DNA of 64,000 nucleotides from Kingdonia uniflora. Its lineage: Eukaryota > Streptophyta > Magnoliopsida > Ranunculales > Circaeasteraceae. Position 1 is the first letter of the stretch. Each line of letters starts with the position of its first letter. The notes below the pieces were generated by a model that saw only the letters and a list, made by a program, of their open reading frames with translations, was not told the origin of the DNA and ran no database searches. Both the position numbers and the translations under genes were made by a program. This document shows, one piece after another, positions 1-10,919 of this stretch. The stretch covers positions 186,001-250,000 of the forward strand of contig JACGCM010002194.1 of NCBI GenBank assembly GCA_014058105.1, written 5' to 3'.

Positions 1-423
1 ACATGATGAACTTGATTGATAACAAAAAATTAAAAAATAAATAGAGTGATTGTTGTAAAAAATACTCAAGGGAAATTTACTCAATCTATAGTTGGAAAAC
101 TAGCTGTTGAGAGCCTTGTTTAATAAGTCTTCTAGGGAATATAGCCGTTGAGAGACTTATGTAATAAGTCTTCTAGGGAATTTAACCGTTGAGAGAAAGA
201 GGGGGGGAGCCTTTGTTCTTGCAGACTAAGCAGTGCAGTTCTGAACTGCACGACATATATGAGAGACACATGGCACGATCTAGTTTCACCATATGCCGCG
301 TAGTTCTGAACTTGATGTTATAAAGCAAGTGTGAGTAGTTAACTCTATATCAATTTTACCTCTAGATAAACCTCCATTGCCTTTATTTTTACTATTTGCA
401 TGGCCTTATAAAGAGCACACTAT
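1..423. other. AT-rich intergenic DNA, no gene seen
   Basis: No supported ORF or exon. The only structure I see is a short tandem repeat at 104-197 (listed separately). Confidence 0.6.
104..197. repeat. 41-bp tandem repeat, about two copies
   Basis: The unit contains AATAAGTCTTCTAGGGAAT and CCGTTGAGAG; copies of AATAAGTCTT begin at 122 and 163. A partial third unit (GTTGAGAGCC) lies upstream. Confidence 0.7.
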
Positions 424-1059
424 GGCTCCGCTTAGTATACCAGAAATGATTGTGATCTACTCATTTGGACATGTTTATGAGAGGAAAGCTTAGCTAAACT
501 AATGGTCAAGAATAGTCTAAATACACCAGAAATGATTGTGATCTGCTCATTTGGACATGTGCTAACCATTAGATTATTTATGAGAGGAAAGCTTAGCTAA
601 CCCAATGGTCAAGAATTGTCTAAATTACCTGATATGTTTTCGCTTGCAAATATTACCAGTGTACTAAACGGAGAGAAAATGTTCGGTCCTAAGCGCCTTC
701 CTATTCGACATGTGTCATATTTAACCCAACTTCTAAACCATGGTTTATTAGTTGTTTACTCTTATCATTTCTCCTCCAATTAAGGCTTGAATGTCAATTA
801 AAAATAATACAGTTTCCTATTTTCATGACTTATTCTTACACCTATCATCTAGTTGGTGCCAAAAATGAAAGTACTGGAGATAAAATAGTTCCTACTACAG
901 CTCTGAGAACAATCAACAAACACATAACCATCAATTAAGAAGGATAAAAATGTTAATTGCAACTAACTATAGTTAAGAAGTTGGGTTAAATATGACACAT
1001 GTCGAATGAAGAGGCTCTTAGGACCGTAGGACCGAACTTTTTCTCCTAAGCGGAGCCTA
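424..1059. mobile_element. Foldback/MITE-like element with long imperfect inverted ends
   Basis: GGCTCCGCTTAG at 424-435 is inverted as CTAAGCGGAGCC at 1048-1059. A second arm, with TTCGGTCCTAAG and then CGACATGTGTCATATTTAAC (about 680-735), is inverted at about 975-1045. The arms are about 70 bp and roughly 85% alike by eye. The left arm is split by 436-663, which carries its own tandem repeat. There is no coding content, so it is non-autonomous; the superfamily is not clear because no clean target duplication is visible. Confidence 0.65.
440..625. repeat. 86-bp tandem duplication inside the left MITE-like element
   Basis: CCAGAAATGATTGTGATCT begins at 440 and again at 526. Both copies continue with CATTTGGACATGT and GAGGAAAGCTTAGCTAA. 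The second copy carries an extra 18 bases or so. Confidence 0.8.
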
Positions 1060-2526
1060 TTACTAGCTTAGTCAAACCGGGATATTTCCTAATTGCTACA
1101 CAATGACTAAACCATTCCCCGAGCTGAGAAACTCAGCAAGATCTCATGGACGAGGCCACATTAATTTTTCCGACACGTAAACCTTGCTTGGAACTTTGAG
1201 CAATTACTCATTAAAGGATAATCATCACACTCACAAGTTCAATTGAATTCAAGTAAACATTCCATTTCTACAAGTCCTAAGAGTAGCCTTTAACGATGAA
1301 TCTACAAAATTAACGCCCTTTAAACCAAATGACATGTTCTTAACCTAACTAAATCATACAATAGTAGAGATTTACCTATGAAAGCCTTGTCTTCTGGCTC
1401 TCTCAAACAAAATTTCACTAACATTCTTCAGATTATCTGCACATGAATGAGAAACGACTCAACATCACCAGGGTAAAGAAAAAGTCAACCAGCCAATCAA
1501 ATGCTCACTGCTAAAACCTAGAAAATGACTAACCTTTTGCAATATGGATCTTAGGAGCTTTTTAGCATCCCGACGGGCAGCAAGCTTATTGACCATTTTG
1601 ACAATGGCTAAAGAGTCAATAATGCACAATTTAATACCCAAGTATAGCCAATTGTTTTACAGCTTGGAGTTCATGATAGCCTTAGGCTCCCATGTTGGTT
1701 AAGGACCCATCTGCTTTAAGTTTGTAATATCCCTACTAAGGTTTCTCCCAACTTCAGGTGATTAAACTTATATACCTCAGCACAACTTCAAAATCCCAGG
1801 CTTCTTGCAACTGTCTGTTCTCAGCTGGGCCTCGAAAATCATGAGTGTAACTTGCAAGTTTCAATCTTATATCAGTCACACAAATTTTAAGAATTTTCAG
1901 GGGTAAAGGCATTCTAATTCTCAAATACCTATTGCAACCTCTGACTATACCGTGTTTCAAATTCCTACACTGTTCCTCCTCACAATGACATACATATTAC
2001 AGCTATAACAAATACCCGTGTTTTTTTAATGAAAGAGTAGTAAATTATTAGTCTTGAAACGAAATATACCAGTGAAAGCCATGTGTATGTCTGTATTAGG
2101 CGCATACTTGGGCGCTCGATTTGAATTTTAAAAAGGGAAAAAAAAAATTAAAAAAAAATTGGACACCTAAGACTTAGGCGCCGGATTTGAATTTTTGTGA
2201 AAAAAAACAATTGGGCACTCAAACCTTAGGCACCCAATTATAAAACAAACAGGTGCCCAACACTTAGGTGCCCAATCGCGATGTAAAAAAGTGAGGTTGA
2301 GTCTTCGATTCCAAGACTCAACCTTGCTTTTTGAGACTCAAATCCAAGTTAGTGAGGCACTGTTGGAGGTCAAAAATCCTATGTGACACCTTGGATTCCA
2401 AGGTAGTGAGAAGTATTTAAGCTAATCTTGGAGATTATATTAAAGCTCGTGCTTGAGTTGAGGAAATCTAAATCATCTTTGTTTTTCCCTCCCCCATTAA
2501 AGCTTAAGTTGAGAGCTTCACACGAG
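1060..2526. other. Intergenic DNA with a LINE RNase H relic and degenerate repeats
   Basis: On the minus strand, about 1745-1540 reads with stops as a RNase H-like tail (KLKADGSL, then an Ala/Leu-rich helix) typical of plant LINEs. The segment 2085-2285 repeats variants of TTAGGCGCC and AGGTGCCCAA four or five times in both orientations. No intact gene is seen. Confidence 0.45.
2294..2324. repeat. Perfect 12-bp stem, 7-base loop hairpin
   Basis: AGGTTGAGTCTT (2294-2305) and AAGACTCAACCT (2313-2324) are exact inverted copies around CGATTCC. It is not followed by a T run. It may be the end of a small foldback element. Confidence 0.7.
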
Positions 2527-2531
2527 ATGCG

Positions 2532-2688
2532 TGTAGAAATAAATAAGAGGAGAAAGTTTATTCATACTTAAGTTGATAATATATTACAACCTAGCCTCCT
2601 TTAGAATAGGGGTTCTTTAAGCTACTTCTATTCCTACCCAATATGAGATTAAAGTAGATATGTGTAATTGCACACATACACTCCAACA
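2532..2688 (-). repeat. 3' LTR of the left Copia-like element
   Basis: 157 bp, TG...CA ends, about 85% like 5801-5956 and the two LTRs at 10590 and 13535. Confidence 0.85.
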
Positions 2689-5089
2689 CTCCCCTCATGT
2701 TGATACGAACATAATATGTTTGTATCAAGGTGGATTACAATAAGAAAACAAAATTAATAGATAATCCCTCATGAAAATACAATCACTCCATCACTGATAA
2801 AGAACTAAAGCTCCCCCTAAAGCTGATAAAACTTCTATCATACCATTTTTTTGCTGCAGTAGAGCACTTCAAAGCTTCACATATCCCTAGTGAAATTGAC
2901 GGTATTCCAACTTGCCATTTTCCCATAGGTACTTATGAAATTGGCGGTACATACCAACTTGTTAATTTTCCCACTCGAGGGTAATGTTAATATCTTGAAG
3001 AGACATTGAGGTAAGAAATTAGTTGAGGAAGGTGATCACTCGAGGTAATGTAGAGGAAAGCTAATTACTTGAGGAAAAAGAATTTCCCTGAAGGAAAGAA
3101 AAAATTCACTCGAGGAAGAGGAAATCATAACCGTGGTGGAATAAATTGAACATCTTCACCTAATCCAAAGAAAGAAATTGCATCTCGCGATAGGAAACAA
3201 TTGAAAATATCTAAGATCAATAATTACTATAGGAAGAGATAAAATTGCTCTATAAAATAGAATTTGGTCGAGGAGTGAAGAATCACTCGATGAAAAGAAA
3301 CATCTCATGATCGTGGTGGAAGGTAGTCTAACATCTTCATCTAGTTCAAAGAAAGAAAAACTCATGATCGAGATGGAAGGTTAGTATAACATCTTCATCC
3401 GATCTAAAGAGAGAAAATCGCACAGACAGACGAAAAAGACCTCAAACCGCATTAGTGATAAAAAAAAAAGTTAAGTAAGAATCATAGTGAAAGAAAGAGC
3501 AATCACTAGAGAAAGTGATAGAAAATCACTAAGGTAAATTTTAAAAATTTAGTGATAAAAAGAAAAATTACTAGAGAAATTGATAAAATATACCGATAGG
3601 AAAAAAAAATATGGGATAGGAATTGAGAAAAACAAAAATCAAACTTTGACTTTAACAGTTCAAAAGGTATTACTGATTGACTGAATTCCACAAGCTATAC
3701 CACATCATAAAGAAACCAAGAAGCACAAACTGTCACATATCACTTATCACACCATAGGTGTACATCATTGGTCTTCACACCAAATAGAGAAGATTTAAAC
3801 TAGATAACACATCTACAGTGAGGCACATTACATGTATCACCAGATTCACCGCCAACTAATATGGCCATGACACTACTGGAGGTAATATACCAAGTAGAGT
3901 GTGAAGCAACGAATCAAACTGCAGAACATAATGTCAAAGCAAAGAGTCAAAAACTCGGTAAAGAATTGAGTTACAGGGACTTCATTAAAGAATATAAGAG
4001 CATCCACAGCAGCCTCCCTAAACTTATTTTAGAGAGGCAAAAAGTAATAAAATTGCTTTTATAGGCTCCCTATCCTTATTTTTTTCTTTCTCTCTCCTCA
4101 GGTATGGGGAGTCTAGAGAAATATTTGGTCAGCCACGTAGGACTCTTATATTATGTGTAAAGTTATTTTAGATGTGGAAAGTAAAAAAAAGGTTACTTTT
4201 TGCCTCTTATTTTTAAACATAACTAATTAAAGTGGTTTAGAAAGTTTATTTTGTAATGTGGCTCCTTTTTATAGGGAGTCTGCTACATCCACAACATCAA
4301 AGTTGGGTTGAAACTCTTCAAAAGTACTCCCTATTATAGAGAGGTTGTTGTGGATGCTCTAACATCCATGAATACTCTGAAATCATCGTCAAAAGCCATC
4401 AAAGTCGATGGCAGAGATTGTAAATGTTGTATTCTCCTAGCTATCAGCAACAAGGAGAAGTTAGGTTTTGTCAATCCTAATCCAAATTACTCCATCAGAG
4501 GTAATTATTATCACAAATTTTCATCACCTTTCTAATAACAAACACAATCATCGTTAGAGTAGATCGTTGAATAACCCTTTCTCAAAACACAATCTTTTCC
4601 ATCGCAGGGGTAGAGATAACTTGTAGCAAGATCGCAGAAGATCGACGAAATCCCTCTCGATTTTGTTTAAATTACACTCCCAATAAGACCTAATTGCAAA
4701 TGAATTGGAATAGAGACAAATTTTTGCCTCTTCCCAATGAAGGCAAATAAGCAAACAAGCAGTTCTCAAGTTGCAGCTTTATATGTAAAAAGAAATAACA
4801 GCATGCACAACTCAGCACAAAGCAGGCATCAACCAAGGATAATCAAAGTCAGATTCCAAAAGATATTGGCAGATGCATATAAGGTGTTTGATGATAACTC
4901 TAACATGGTTACTACAATAAACAGCAAACTCTTAGTTTGGAGACAGTTAAAGGCATAAAGAACGTGAGAAATCAGAGTTTTGACGAATCGATCCATTTGC
5001 AAAAACGAAAAATGTTCTTTATTAGCTAAGAGAAAAGCAAAAAAAAAAAGGGAAAAAATATTACCAGATTTTTAGATGAATCCGCGACG

Positions 5090-5345
5090 GCCAAGGGCAG
5101 ATTTAAGGGGGGAGGGGAGTCGCCCCACAAGAATTTTGCTAAAAAAACCTTCTAGTATAGATCGAAAAAAAAAATGTAAAATATATAGTATACTAAGAAT
5201 ATTATTATTGTTGTTTCTCTATCAATATAAAAAACTAGCCTAGTTGGTAAAGTACACTAAGAGTAAGGATCTAATCTCATTGACTAGAGTTCAATTCATG
5301 TTGGCACCTTGTTTATTATTGATTTTGTTTTTGCTGAACTAAACA
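5090..5345. mobile_element. Degraded hAT-type MITE with tRNA-like boxes, nested in the LTR element
   Basis: The left end (CAAGGGCAGATTTAAG ... TCGCCCC, then AAGAATTTTGCTAAAAAA) matches one end of the MITE at 43028-43332. Inside are a tRNA A-box-like TAGTTGGTAAAG (5241-5252) and a B-box-like GAGTTCAATTC (5287-5297). The right end is not resolved. Confidence 0.6.
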
Positions 5346-5450
5346 AAATTTTGTTGTTCTCTTTTTTCAAAAATTCATTATGTTTTTGTTTTTGCTGGAC
5401 TAAACAAAAACTTTGTTGTTCTCTTTTTTCAAAAATTATTTATGTTTTTG
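5324..5450. repeat. 62-bp tandem duplication
   Basis: TTTTTGCTGRACTAAACAAA followed by TTTGTTGTTCTCTTTTTTC occurs twice in a row. Confidence 0.75.
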
Positions 5451-5800
5451 TAATATTTTGCTAAATTGTATTATCCAAAAAGTGCGATTATGATCTTATG
5501 AAAACGGTATGAAATGTGGGGTTATGTTTAATACTTTTCTTACTTCTACTATAAGAAAACTTGACAATTTCGTTGATCAACATGGGATTATGTCTAATGC
5601 TATAATTGGTATATTTATAATTCCTAAAATGTGCCCTTTTTACAAGAACAAAAAATGTTTTTTATTAGCAAAAAGAAAAACAAAGAAAAGGGGAAAAAAT
5701 ATTGCCAAATTTTTAGATGAATCCGACGCAGCAATGGCCACCGCCGACGGAAGCAAGAAAACTATACGTTGCCTCCAAGAGTGCAACCGCTCTAATACCA

Positions 5801-5956
5801 TGTAGAAATAAATAAGAGGAGAAAGTTTTTTCACTCTCAAGTTGATAATAGATTATAAATGGATTACAACCTAGCCTCATTTATATAATAGGAGTTCCCT
5901 AAGCTACTTCTATTCCTACCCAATGTGGGACAAAATTAGATGTGTACACTCCAACA
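5801..5956 (-). repeat. 5' LTR of the left Copia-like element, with adjacent primer binding site
   Basis: 156 bp. Immediately internal (5789-5800 on the minus strand) is TGGTATTAGAGC, complementary to the 3' end of plant initiator tRNA-Met. Confidence 0.85.
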
Positions 5957-5961
5957 ATGCA

Positions 5962-6462
5962 GAACTTGTCAGACAAGTTGTAAACTCTCATCACAAGCAT
6001 GGAGCTCATCCAAAGGTTTAAAGAGGTGCTCGTGCATAAGAGTTATGCACCTCATTCTAAAATTAGGAGAGGCGCATAACAATTATGTACTTATCGCTTA
6101 TCACTTATCACGTATCACTTATCACTTATCACTTATCGCCCTTTGGGTAGTTTTTTCAAACCATTTTTGTAGAGAGGTGGCTTTGAAGATTGATTTACAG
6201 TCAGGTCACTGACTTTAAGCTTCATCCACCAAGTTGGAGTACTTGAGCTGGTGCCTGGTGCGTGGTGCCGTTGTTTTAGCTACGTCATCAGGTTTACGCC
6301 ATATAACTCGGCACGCTCTTCTTTTTTCGCTATTAGAATTTTGCCGTGCCATTTGGCAACTTTAGATCTTTTCACAAATTGCTGACTTCTCTCTCCTCTT
6401 ATCATACACCATCACCAATCCATCCACCACTCTAATACACAATTGTGTAGGAGAATTCTAAC
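5962..6462. other. Upstream region of the SIRB copy; short decamer repeats
   Basis: From about 6090 to 6138 the unit (T)TATCACT is repeated about six times with small changes. The rest is the presumed old SIRB promoter and 5' UTR; no clear TATA box was singled out. Confidence 0.5.
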
Positions 6463-7229
6463 ATGCGCCTTACTGAATTTTCATCTATTCCTTCACAGTT
6501 TACCGTTGACAGGTACTCTTCACACCTACGGCGTATTTTATCATTTCCCGCCATTTTTCAACTATTTTTAGCTTCTTGTTTCCTTTGTTTTGTTGTGATA
6601 ATCAAGAACTTTAACTAGGGTAAATACAAGAATCTCTACATTGGGGTTTCCCAGTTTCATAAATTTGCTGCGGAAACCTACAAAACTCAAAGATTTCTCG
6701 ACAAATTTGCGTATGAATGCTGTTAGAAATGGTGTGGGTGAGAGAGATGGTGTGATTATCGTCGATCATGGATCGCGGCGCCAAAAATCTAATCTCATGC
6801 TAAGTAACTTAATATGTATATTGGTATTATTGGGTTTTGTAGGATTGGAATTCTATTGGTGGTGGTTTAGGGTACTTTTGTGTAAAAGTTGTGATTTTAA
6901 TTTGTTTTAGAATTGCAGATGAATTTGTATCGATGTTTAAAGATGAAACTGGGTACGCGATTGTGGAGCCGGCTCACATGATAAGATTGTGTCTTCTTTA
7001 TTGAGTATAGTATTTGTTTTTGGAACTTATGATGGGGTTAAGACAGAGGGCTATTGGCGACGGCAGAAACCAGCAAGAAGCTTGCCTTGGTGGTCTTGAA
7101 AAGTCCCTATTCATAAACCCCATGATTAGATGATAAAAATAGAACCATGTATATTGAGCTTTCATATGCCTTTATGAGAAGTGTACACTTAGACAGCTTA
7201 ATGGTAGGGAGTTTACAGATGGGATTAAC

Positions 7230-9190
7230 CCCTAACTATGGCAAATACTTTTACGAGTAGGAGTGTCCATCACAGTTTTCAACACCACTCCACATTTCAT
7301 ATTTACTTCGGTGGCAATCAATTGCCTGACATTTTTTATGGTATTGAACTTCTGTTGGAAAGTATTGTAGTTTCTTTCTCTCCACACAGCAGCAATTCTG
7401 GCAGTGACAGATGATTTAAGAATCATGATTGGATAAATATAATCAACTTCCTGCCATAAATCAGCAACATTCCTAGTGTCTCCCGAGGTTCTGAGCATGG
7501 AATTCCATTAGTAGATCACAAAGCTACCCTCCGTTAGAAGGTGTTCCACTCTTGGTGCTATTTCTACAAAGGTGCACTATGAATTAGTTACCACCCCTCT
7601 TTGTAGAAGCTTATCTTATATAAGAAGAGCCCCACTAAGTACCTTAGGCAGATCCTCCAAGATTTATGCCCCTAAAGTATTAATCAAATGGAGCGGTATG
7701 CTTCGCTGCACTCCTGTAATAATGGTGACAACATAAGCTTCTCTACGAAGAAAGTATAACAGGTCAGTTAAGCGCTGAATCTGTGACTTAGAATTTCCTT
7801 AGTTTTCACTGATCATCTCAATACATAGTTTTTCTCCCATCGCCAATAATGTGAATGGTAAACTTTCTTGCCTGTTTTCTAGTTTGTAAGATCCTCTTCC
7901 AGCTCCAAGAAGAGTCAGCTGGAATTTTCATTATCCAAAAGTTCATTCCCCTTATAAGATGAGCTTTAACCCATTTGACCCTTGTACTTTGATGTTTGCA
8001 ATATATCTTAAAGATACTCTTCAATTGGAGACACAAGCATGAGCTTGAAGACAGAGACTACAAGAGACAGTTTATTAACTCAAATGGTTCTCTAAGGGAG
8101 AGAAGGGGCTATGGAGCAGTGTTAAGAGATGACAAAGGTGTTGTGCTTGCTGCATGTGCAGGGTGAAGCTACAAGAGTTCTATCACAGTCCATGAACTGC
8201 AAGGGAATGAACAAGGTCTAAAACTAGCCCAAAGTAAAGGATATAAGAAAATCAGCCTTGGTTGTGACTCTAAGGCAGCCATAAGCATTGTGCTCCTTAT
8301 TGATGACCCTCCTTGGGATGCAAGGGCTACTCTTCAGTCAATCATTAACTCCATCTCTCAACTTGAATTTTTTGAGATATACCGTATATTTACAGTTTTG
8401 GCCACCAAGAGCTGCAGTTTGTGGACTTCCCTTAAGAAATTGAATAAATTTCTAGTGAGGATGCTGCTGGGTAAAGTCTATTTGAGGAGCTAGTTTTATT
8501 TCTCTCTTTCCTTCATTTTACTTTTCCCATCCATGTACTAGCATGGATGGTCTGCAAGTGTTCAGGCCCCCTTCTCCTTGTAGGGGATTAGAGTTGTCCC
8601 CACTTTGTATATAATTTTTGTTCCTTCTACGTTATCATGGGGATTAGTCCCCCAGATCACTTAAAAAAAAGGTACTCTTCATAACAGCTGCTTGATTCTA
8701 GTCACTAATATCTCTTAGCCAAAGACCTCCTTCCTCAATTGGATTGCAAACTTTACTCTGTGATACGGGAGCTCTTCTTCTTCTTTTTTCATTCCCATGC
8801 CATAAGTAATTAGCAGAAATCTCTTCAAGCGTATAGTTAGCCATCTTGGGGAGGATGAAGACATTTATCCAATACACTTAGATATTAAACAAAGCAGAAT
8901 TTTACAAGCTGCAATCTTCCAGCAGTAGAAAGATCTCTGTTGTCAAGCATGAAGCCTATCAGTCATGCTGTGGATGAGATGATGACATGACAGTCCATGT
9001 CCTGAGGTTTTTAGTGATGAGAGGCACTCCAAAGTATTTGATGGGAAGCTCACCTTCTTCAAACCCTAAAATAGAATTGATAAGCTCTTTGTCTTGATTA
9101 CAAACTCCAAAGCAGAAAAGTTTAGACTATTTTGTCTCTTGATTTTGGATCTTTATAACAATATAAGTGGCCAATAATTATTGCCTCTTC
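7230..9190 (-). mobile_element. LINE (L1-like) 3' fragment in intron 3 of the SIRB copy, interrupted
   Basis: On the minus strand from 9190 downward the frame, with stops, gives LPIKYFGVPLITKNL, VYWINVFILPK and NYLWHG, the hallmark end of plant LINE reverse transcriptase. After an interruption at 8024-8672 it continues with WVKAHLIRG, WIMKIP and SWSWKRIL, then IAAVWRERN, the C-terminal zf-RVT region. It is truncated at its 5' end and full of stops. Confidence 0.8.
8024..8672 (+). mobile_element. 5'-truncated LINE inserted into the older LINE, with 9-bp target duplication
   Basis: The plus strand reads GYGAVLRDDKGVVLAACAG and GCDSKAAISIV, a LINE RNase H domain, then a 3' UTR with CCCCA-rich repeats like the one at 22630-22730, and a short A tail (8663-8670). 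TACTCTTCA occurs on both sides (8015-8023 and 8673-8681), marking the insertion. Confidence 0.85.
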
Positions 9191-10078
9191 AATCCCCTTA
9201 ATTTTTCCTCCAATTTTTTTTGCCTAGTGAGCTTAAAATAGGTAACCTCTCATCCAACAGAAGTTTGGTCTGAAGTAATTTTGAGCAGATATATAACAAG
9301 GTTTCCGGCATATTTAGCAACTCCTTTTAGTTTCTCTGAAGGTAAATTTTTCTAAATCTTCAGTTAATTCTGATAGTGTTAGAACCAGAGGGTAAAATTC
9401 TTTTCTTTTGTTAACAAGTTTTCCCTATGCTGTTATGTGTCCTTTCCGTGTCACTATTCTGTAATTAAGACTACTTCTATATCCTGTCTTTAATTTACAG
9501 ATTTTCTTTTGTTTTGGAAACATAAGTTATTTGTCTTTAATTTCTCAGGAGTTGCAGAACCATCAATCAAAGATGCACAGTTTGTGTGTGGAGAAAGGGG
9601 CCAATCATGTAATTGTCAGTCCTTTCTTTCTCTTCCCTGGACGGCACTGGCACAAGGTACGGTAACAAGAATCCTAAGATATAATTTGACATTTTATTGC
9701 TTTTACATAACTTCATCTGTAGTATAAGTTTCTTGGCGGGTAATGAATATATGCCACAACCTTAAAATGTTCTATTGTGCAAGGATATCCCGTCCATAAC
9801 TGCTGAAGCTACAATGAACACCCAGGCGTATCCTACATCATTACTGCACCTCTTGGTCTGCATGAGAAAATGGTGGTATACATTTTTTCTTATCAAAATT
9901 TATATCATCCTTGATAAGTTATGTTTTTTTTGAGGAGGCCTTGATAAGTTATGTATTCTAAGTTAAACCATCATCCGGGGATTCAGGATGTGGTGAACGA
10001 CAGAATCAATCACTGCTTAAGCCATTTAGCCGGAGATGCGGGTGAGAGCGATGTTTGTGCAAATGCCGTCTTTACTGA

Positions 10079-10589
10079 CCAAAGAATCTACAATTCTTTA
10101 TATGGTTCTAAAGTTATGAAGAAAAGTGGCGACTGAGAGCCCCTTTAAGGGTGTAGTAGATATAGCCTGTAATGTAATGCTTATGAAGTTTCTTTTTTGG
10201 ATTCGATAAAGCTCCATTAATCAGATTGTATTGTTCTCTTTTAGGCATGTAAAATCAAGATTGTGTTCTCATCATATTATACAGGCAGAAGTTATATGAT
10301 TTACTTGCAGGAAATTAAAAACTTATATACCCATTGTCCTTGTCATTTTACAGTTTTGTATCGCGCATTTTTTCAAGTAATTGCAGCCGTATTTCATAAT
10401 CTATGCAGTTTTTGTTTAGAACTCGAAAACTTGGGTAGGATTGGCGGAGGGATCCCCAGTTAGATCCATCCAGGCGAGAGAGCTACTAAAGAGAAGAAGT
10501 ATTTTATTCTTCTATATTTTGTAATTCTTTGCAATTGTAAAGACAAAGTTGGTGTTTCTTGTCTTTACTTTGATATAATCTGACGTCAC
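10079..10589. other. Downstream of the SIRB copy, no gene seen
   Basis: AT-rich sequence that may contain the old 3' UTR of SIRB. No supported coding region. Confidence 0.5.
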
Positions 10590-10746
10590 TGTTGGAGTGT
10601 ATGTGTGTAACTGCATATATCTACTTTAATCTCATAAGAATAGAATAGAAGTAGCTTAGAGAACCCCTACTATTAAAAAAAGACTAAATTGTAATCTACA
10701 ATCAACTTAAGAGTGAATAAACTTTCTTCTCTTATTTATTTCTACA
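10590..10746 (+). repeat. 5' LTR of the second Copia-like element
   Basis: 157 bp, same family as 2532-2688 and 5801-5956; followed by the primer site TGGTATAAAAG. Confidence 0.85.
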
Positions 10747-10919
10747 TGGTATAAAAGTTTATTCGAGTTTGTAAACGACTTAAAGGTTTTATGCTTCTGC
10801 ATGCCGTTTGTCGTCGTCGGACAACTAAAGTATGTTGTCTTTTTTCTTTTTCTTTTTCTTTTTTTTTTCAATCTTTCCAGCTTTTAGATTTTTTTTAGGT
10901 TTGCTTCTTATGTGAGTAT

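Larger units (their letters stand above)
2532..5956 (-). mobile_element. Non-autonomous LTR retrotransposon (Copia-like ends)
   Basis: Two same-orientation 156-157-bp LTRs bound it: 5801-5956 (5' LTR) and 2532-2688 (3' LTR). Read on the minus strand they begin TGTTGGAGTGT and end TTTCTACA. After the 5' LTR comes TGGTATTAGAGC, a primer site of the initiator tRNA-Met type common in Copia elements; before the 3' LTR is the purine tract ATGAGGGGAG. Flanks are ATGCG (2527-2531) and ATGCA (5957-5961), a 5-bp target duplication with one mismatch. I see no gag or pol frame inside, so it depends on another element. It resembles 10590-13693 in the 2689-3480 part. Confidence 0.85.
6463..10078 (+). pseudogene. 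SIRB: Sirohydrochlorin ferrochelatase (SIRB), degenerate six-exon copy
   Basis: SIRB inserts Fe2+ into sirohydrochlorin to make siroheme in plastids. Exons seen: 6463-6512, 6631-6803, 6919-6980, 9549-9656, 9784-9875, 9987-10078. They encode MRLTEFSS, then a Ser/Lys-rich transit-like region, GVIIVDHGSRR, NEFVSMF, VEPAHM, then EPSIKDA, SPFFLFPGRHWHK, TAPLGLHE and DVVNDRINHCLSH. Damage: the donor after exon 3 reads CACATG|ATAAGA, not GT; exon 4 is 108 bp where 111 is expected, with frame losses near EPS and after KDA; exon 5 lacks one base (92 of 93); exon 6 has Cys to Ser (GAGAGC) and about 10 bases missing in the CxxC...C region, just before the remnant KCRLY and TGA. Introns are kept, so it is a duplicated gene, not a processed copy. 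Some single-base losses could be assembly errors, but the splice and Cys changes are not simple homopolymer slips. Confidence 0.85.

Noticed and set aside
3156..4958. Several short ORFs inside the left Copia-like element
   Set aside because: None resembles gag, pol or a host gene, and they are scattered on both strands as expected by chance.
5236..5300. A tRNA gene
   Set aside because: Only A- and B-box-like sequences are present. No acceptor or anticodon stem can be paired, and the segment lies inside a MITE copy.
6085..6140. CRISPR-like or regulatory repeat array
   Set aside because: The units are adjacent 7-10-bp slippage repeats with no spacers, in a plant genome.
6981..9548. SIRB intron 3 as an AT-AC (U12-type) intron
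   Set aside because: The donor side reads ATAAGATT, not the ATATCCTT-type U12 donor, and the acceptor is CAG. A mutated GTAAGA donor in a decaying gene is simpler.
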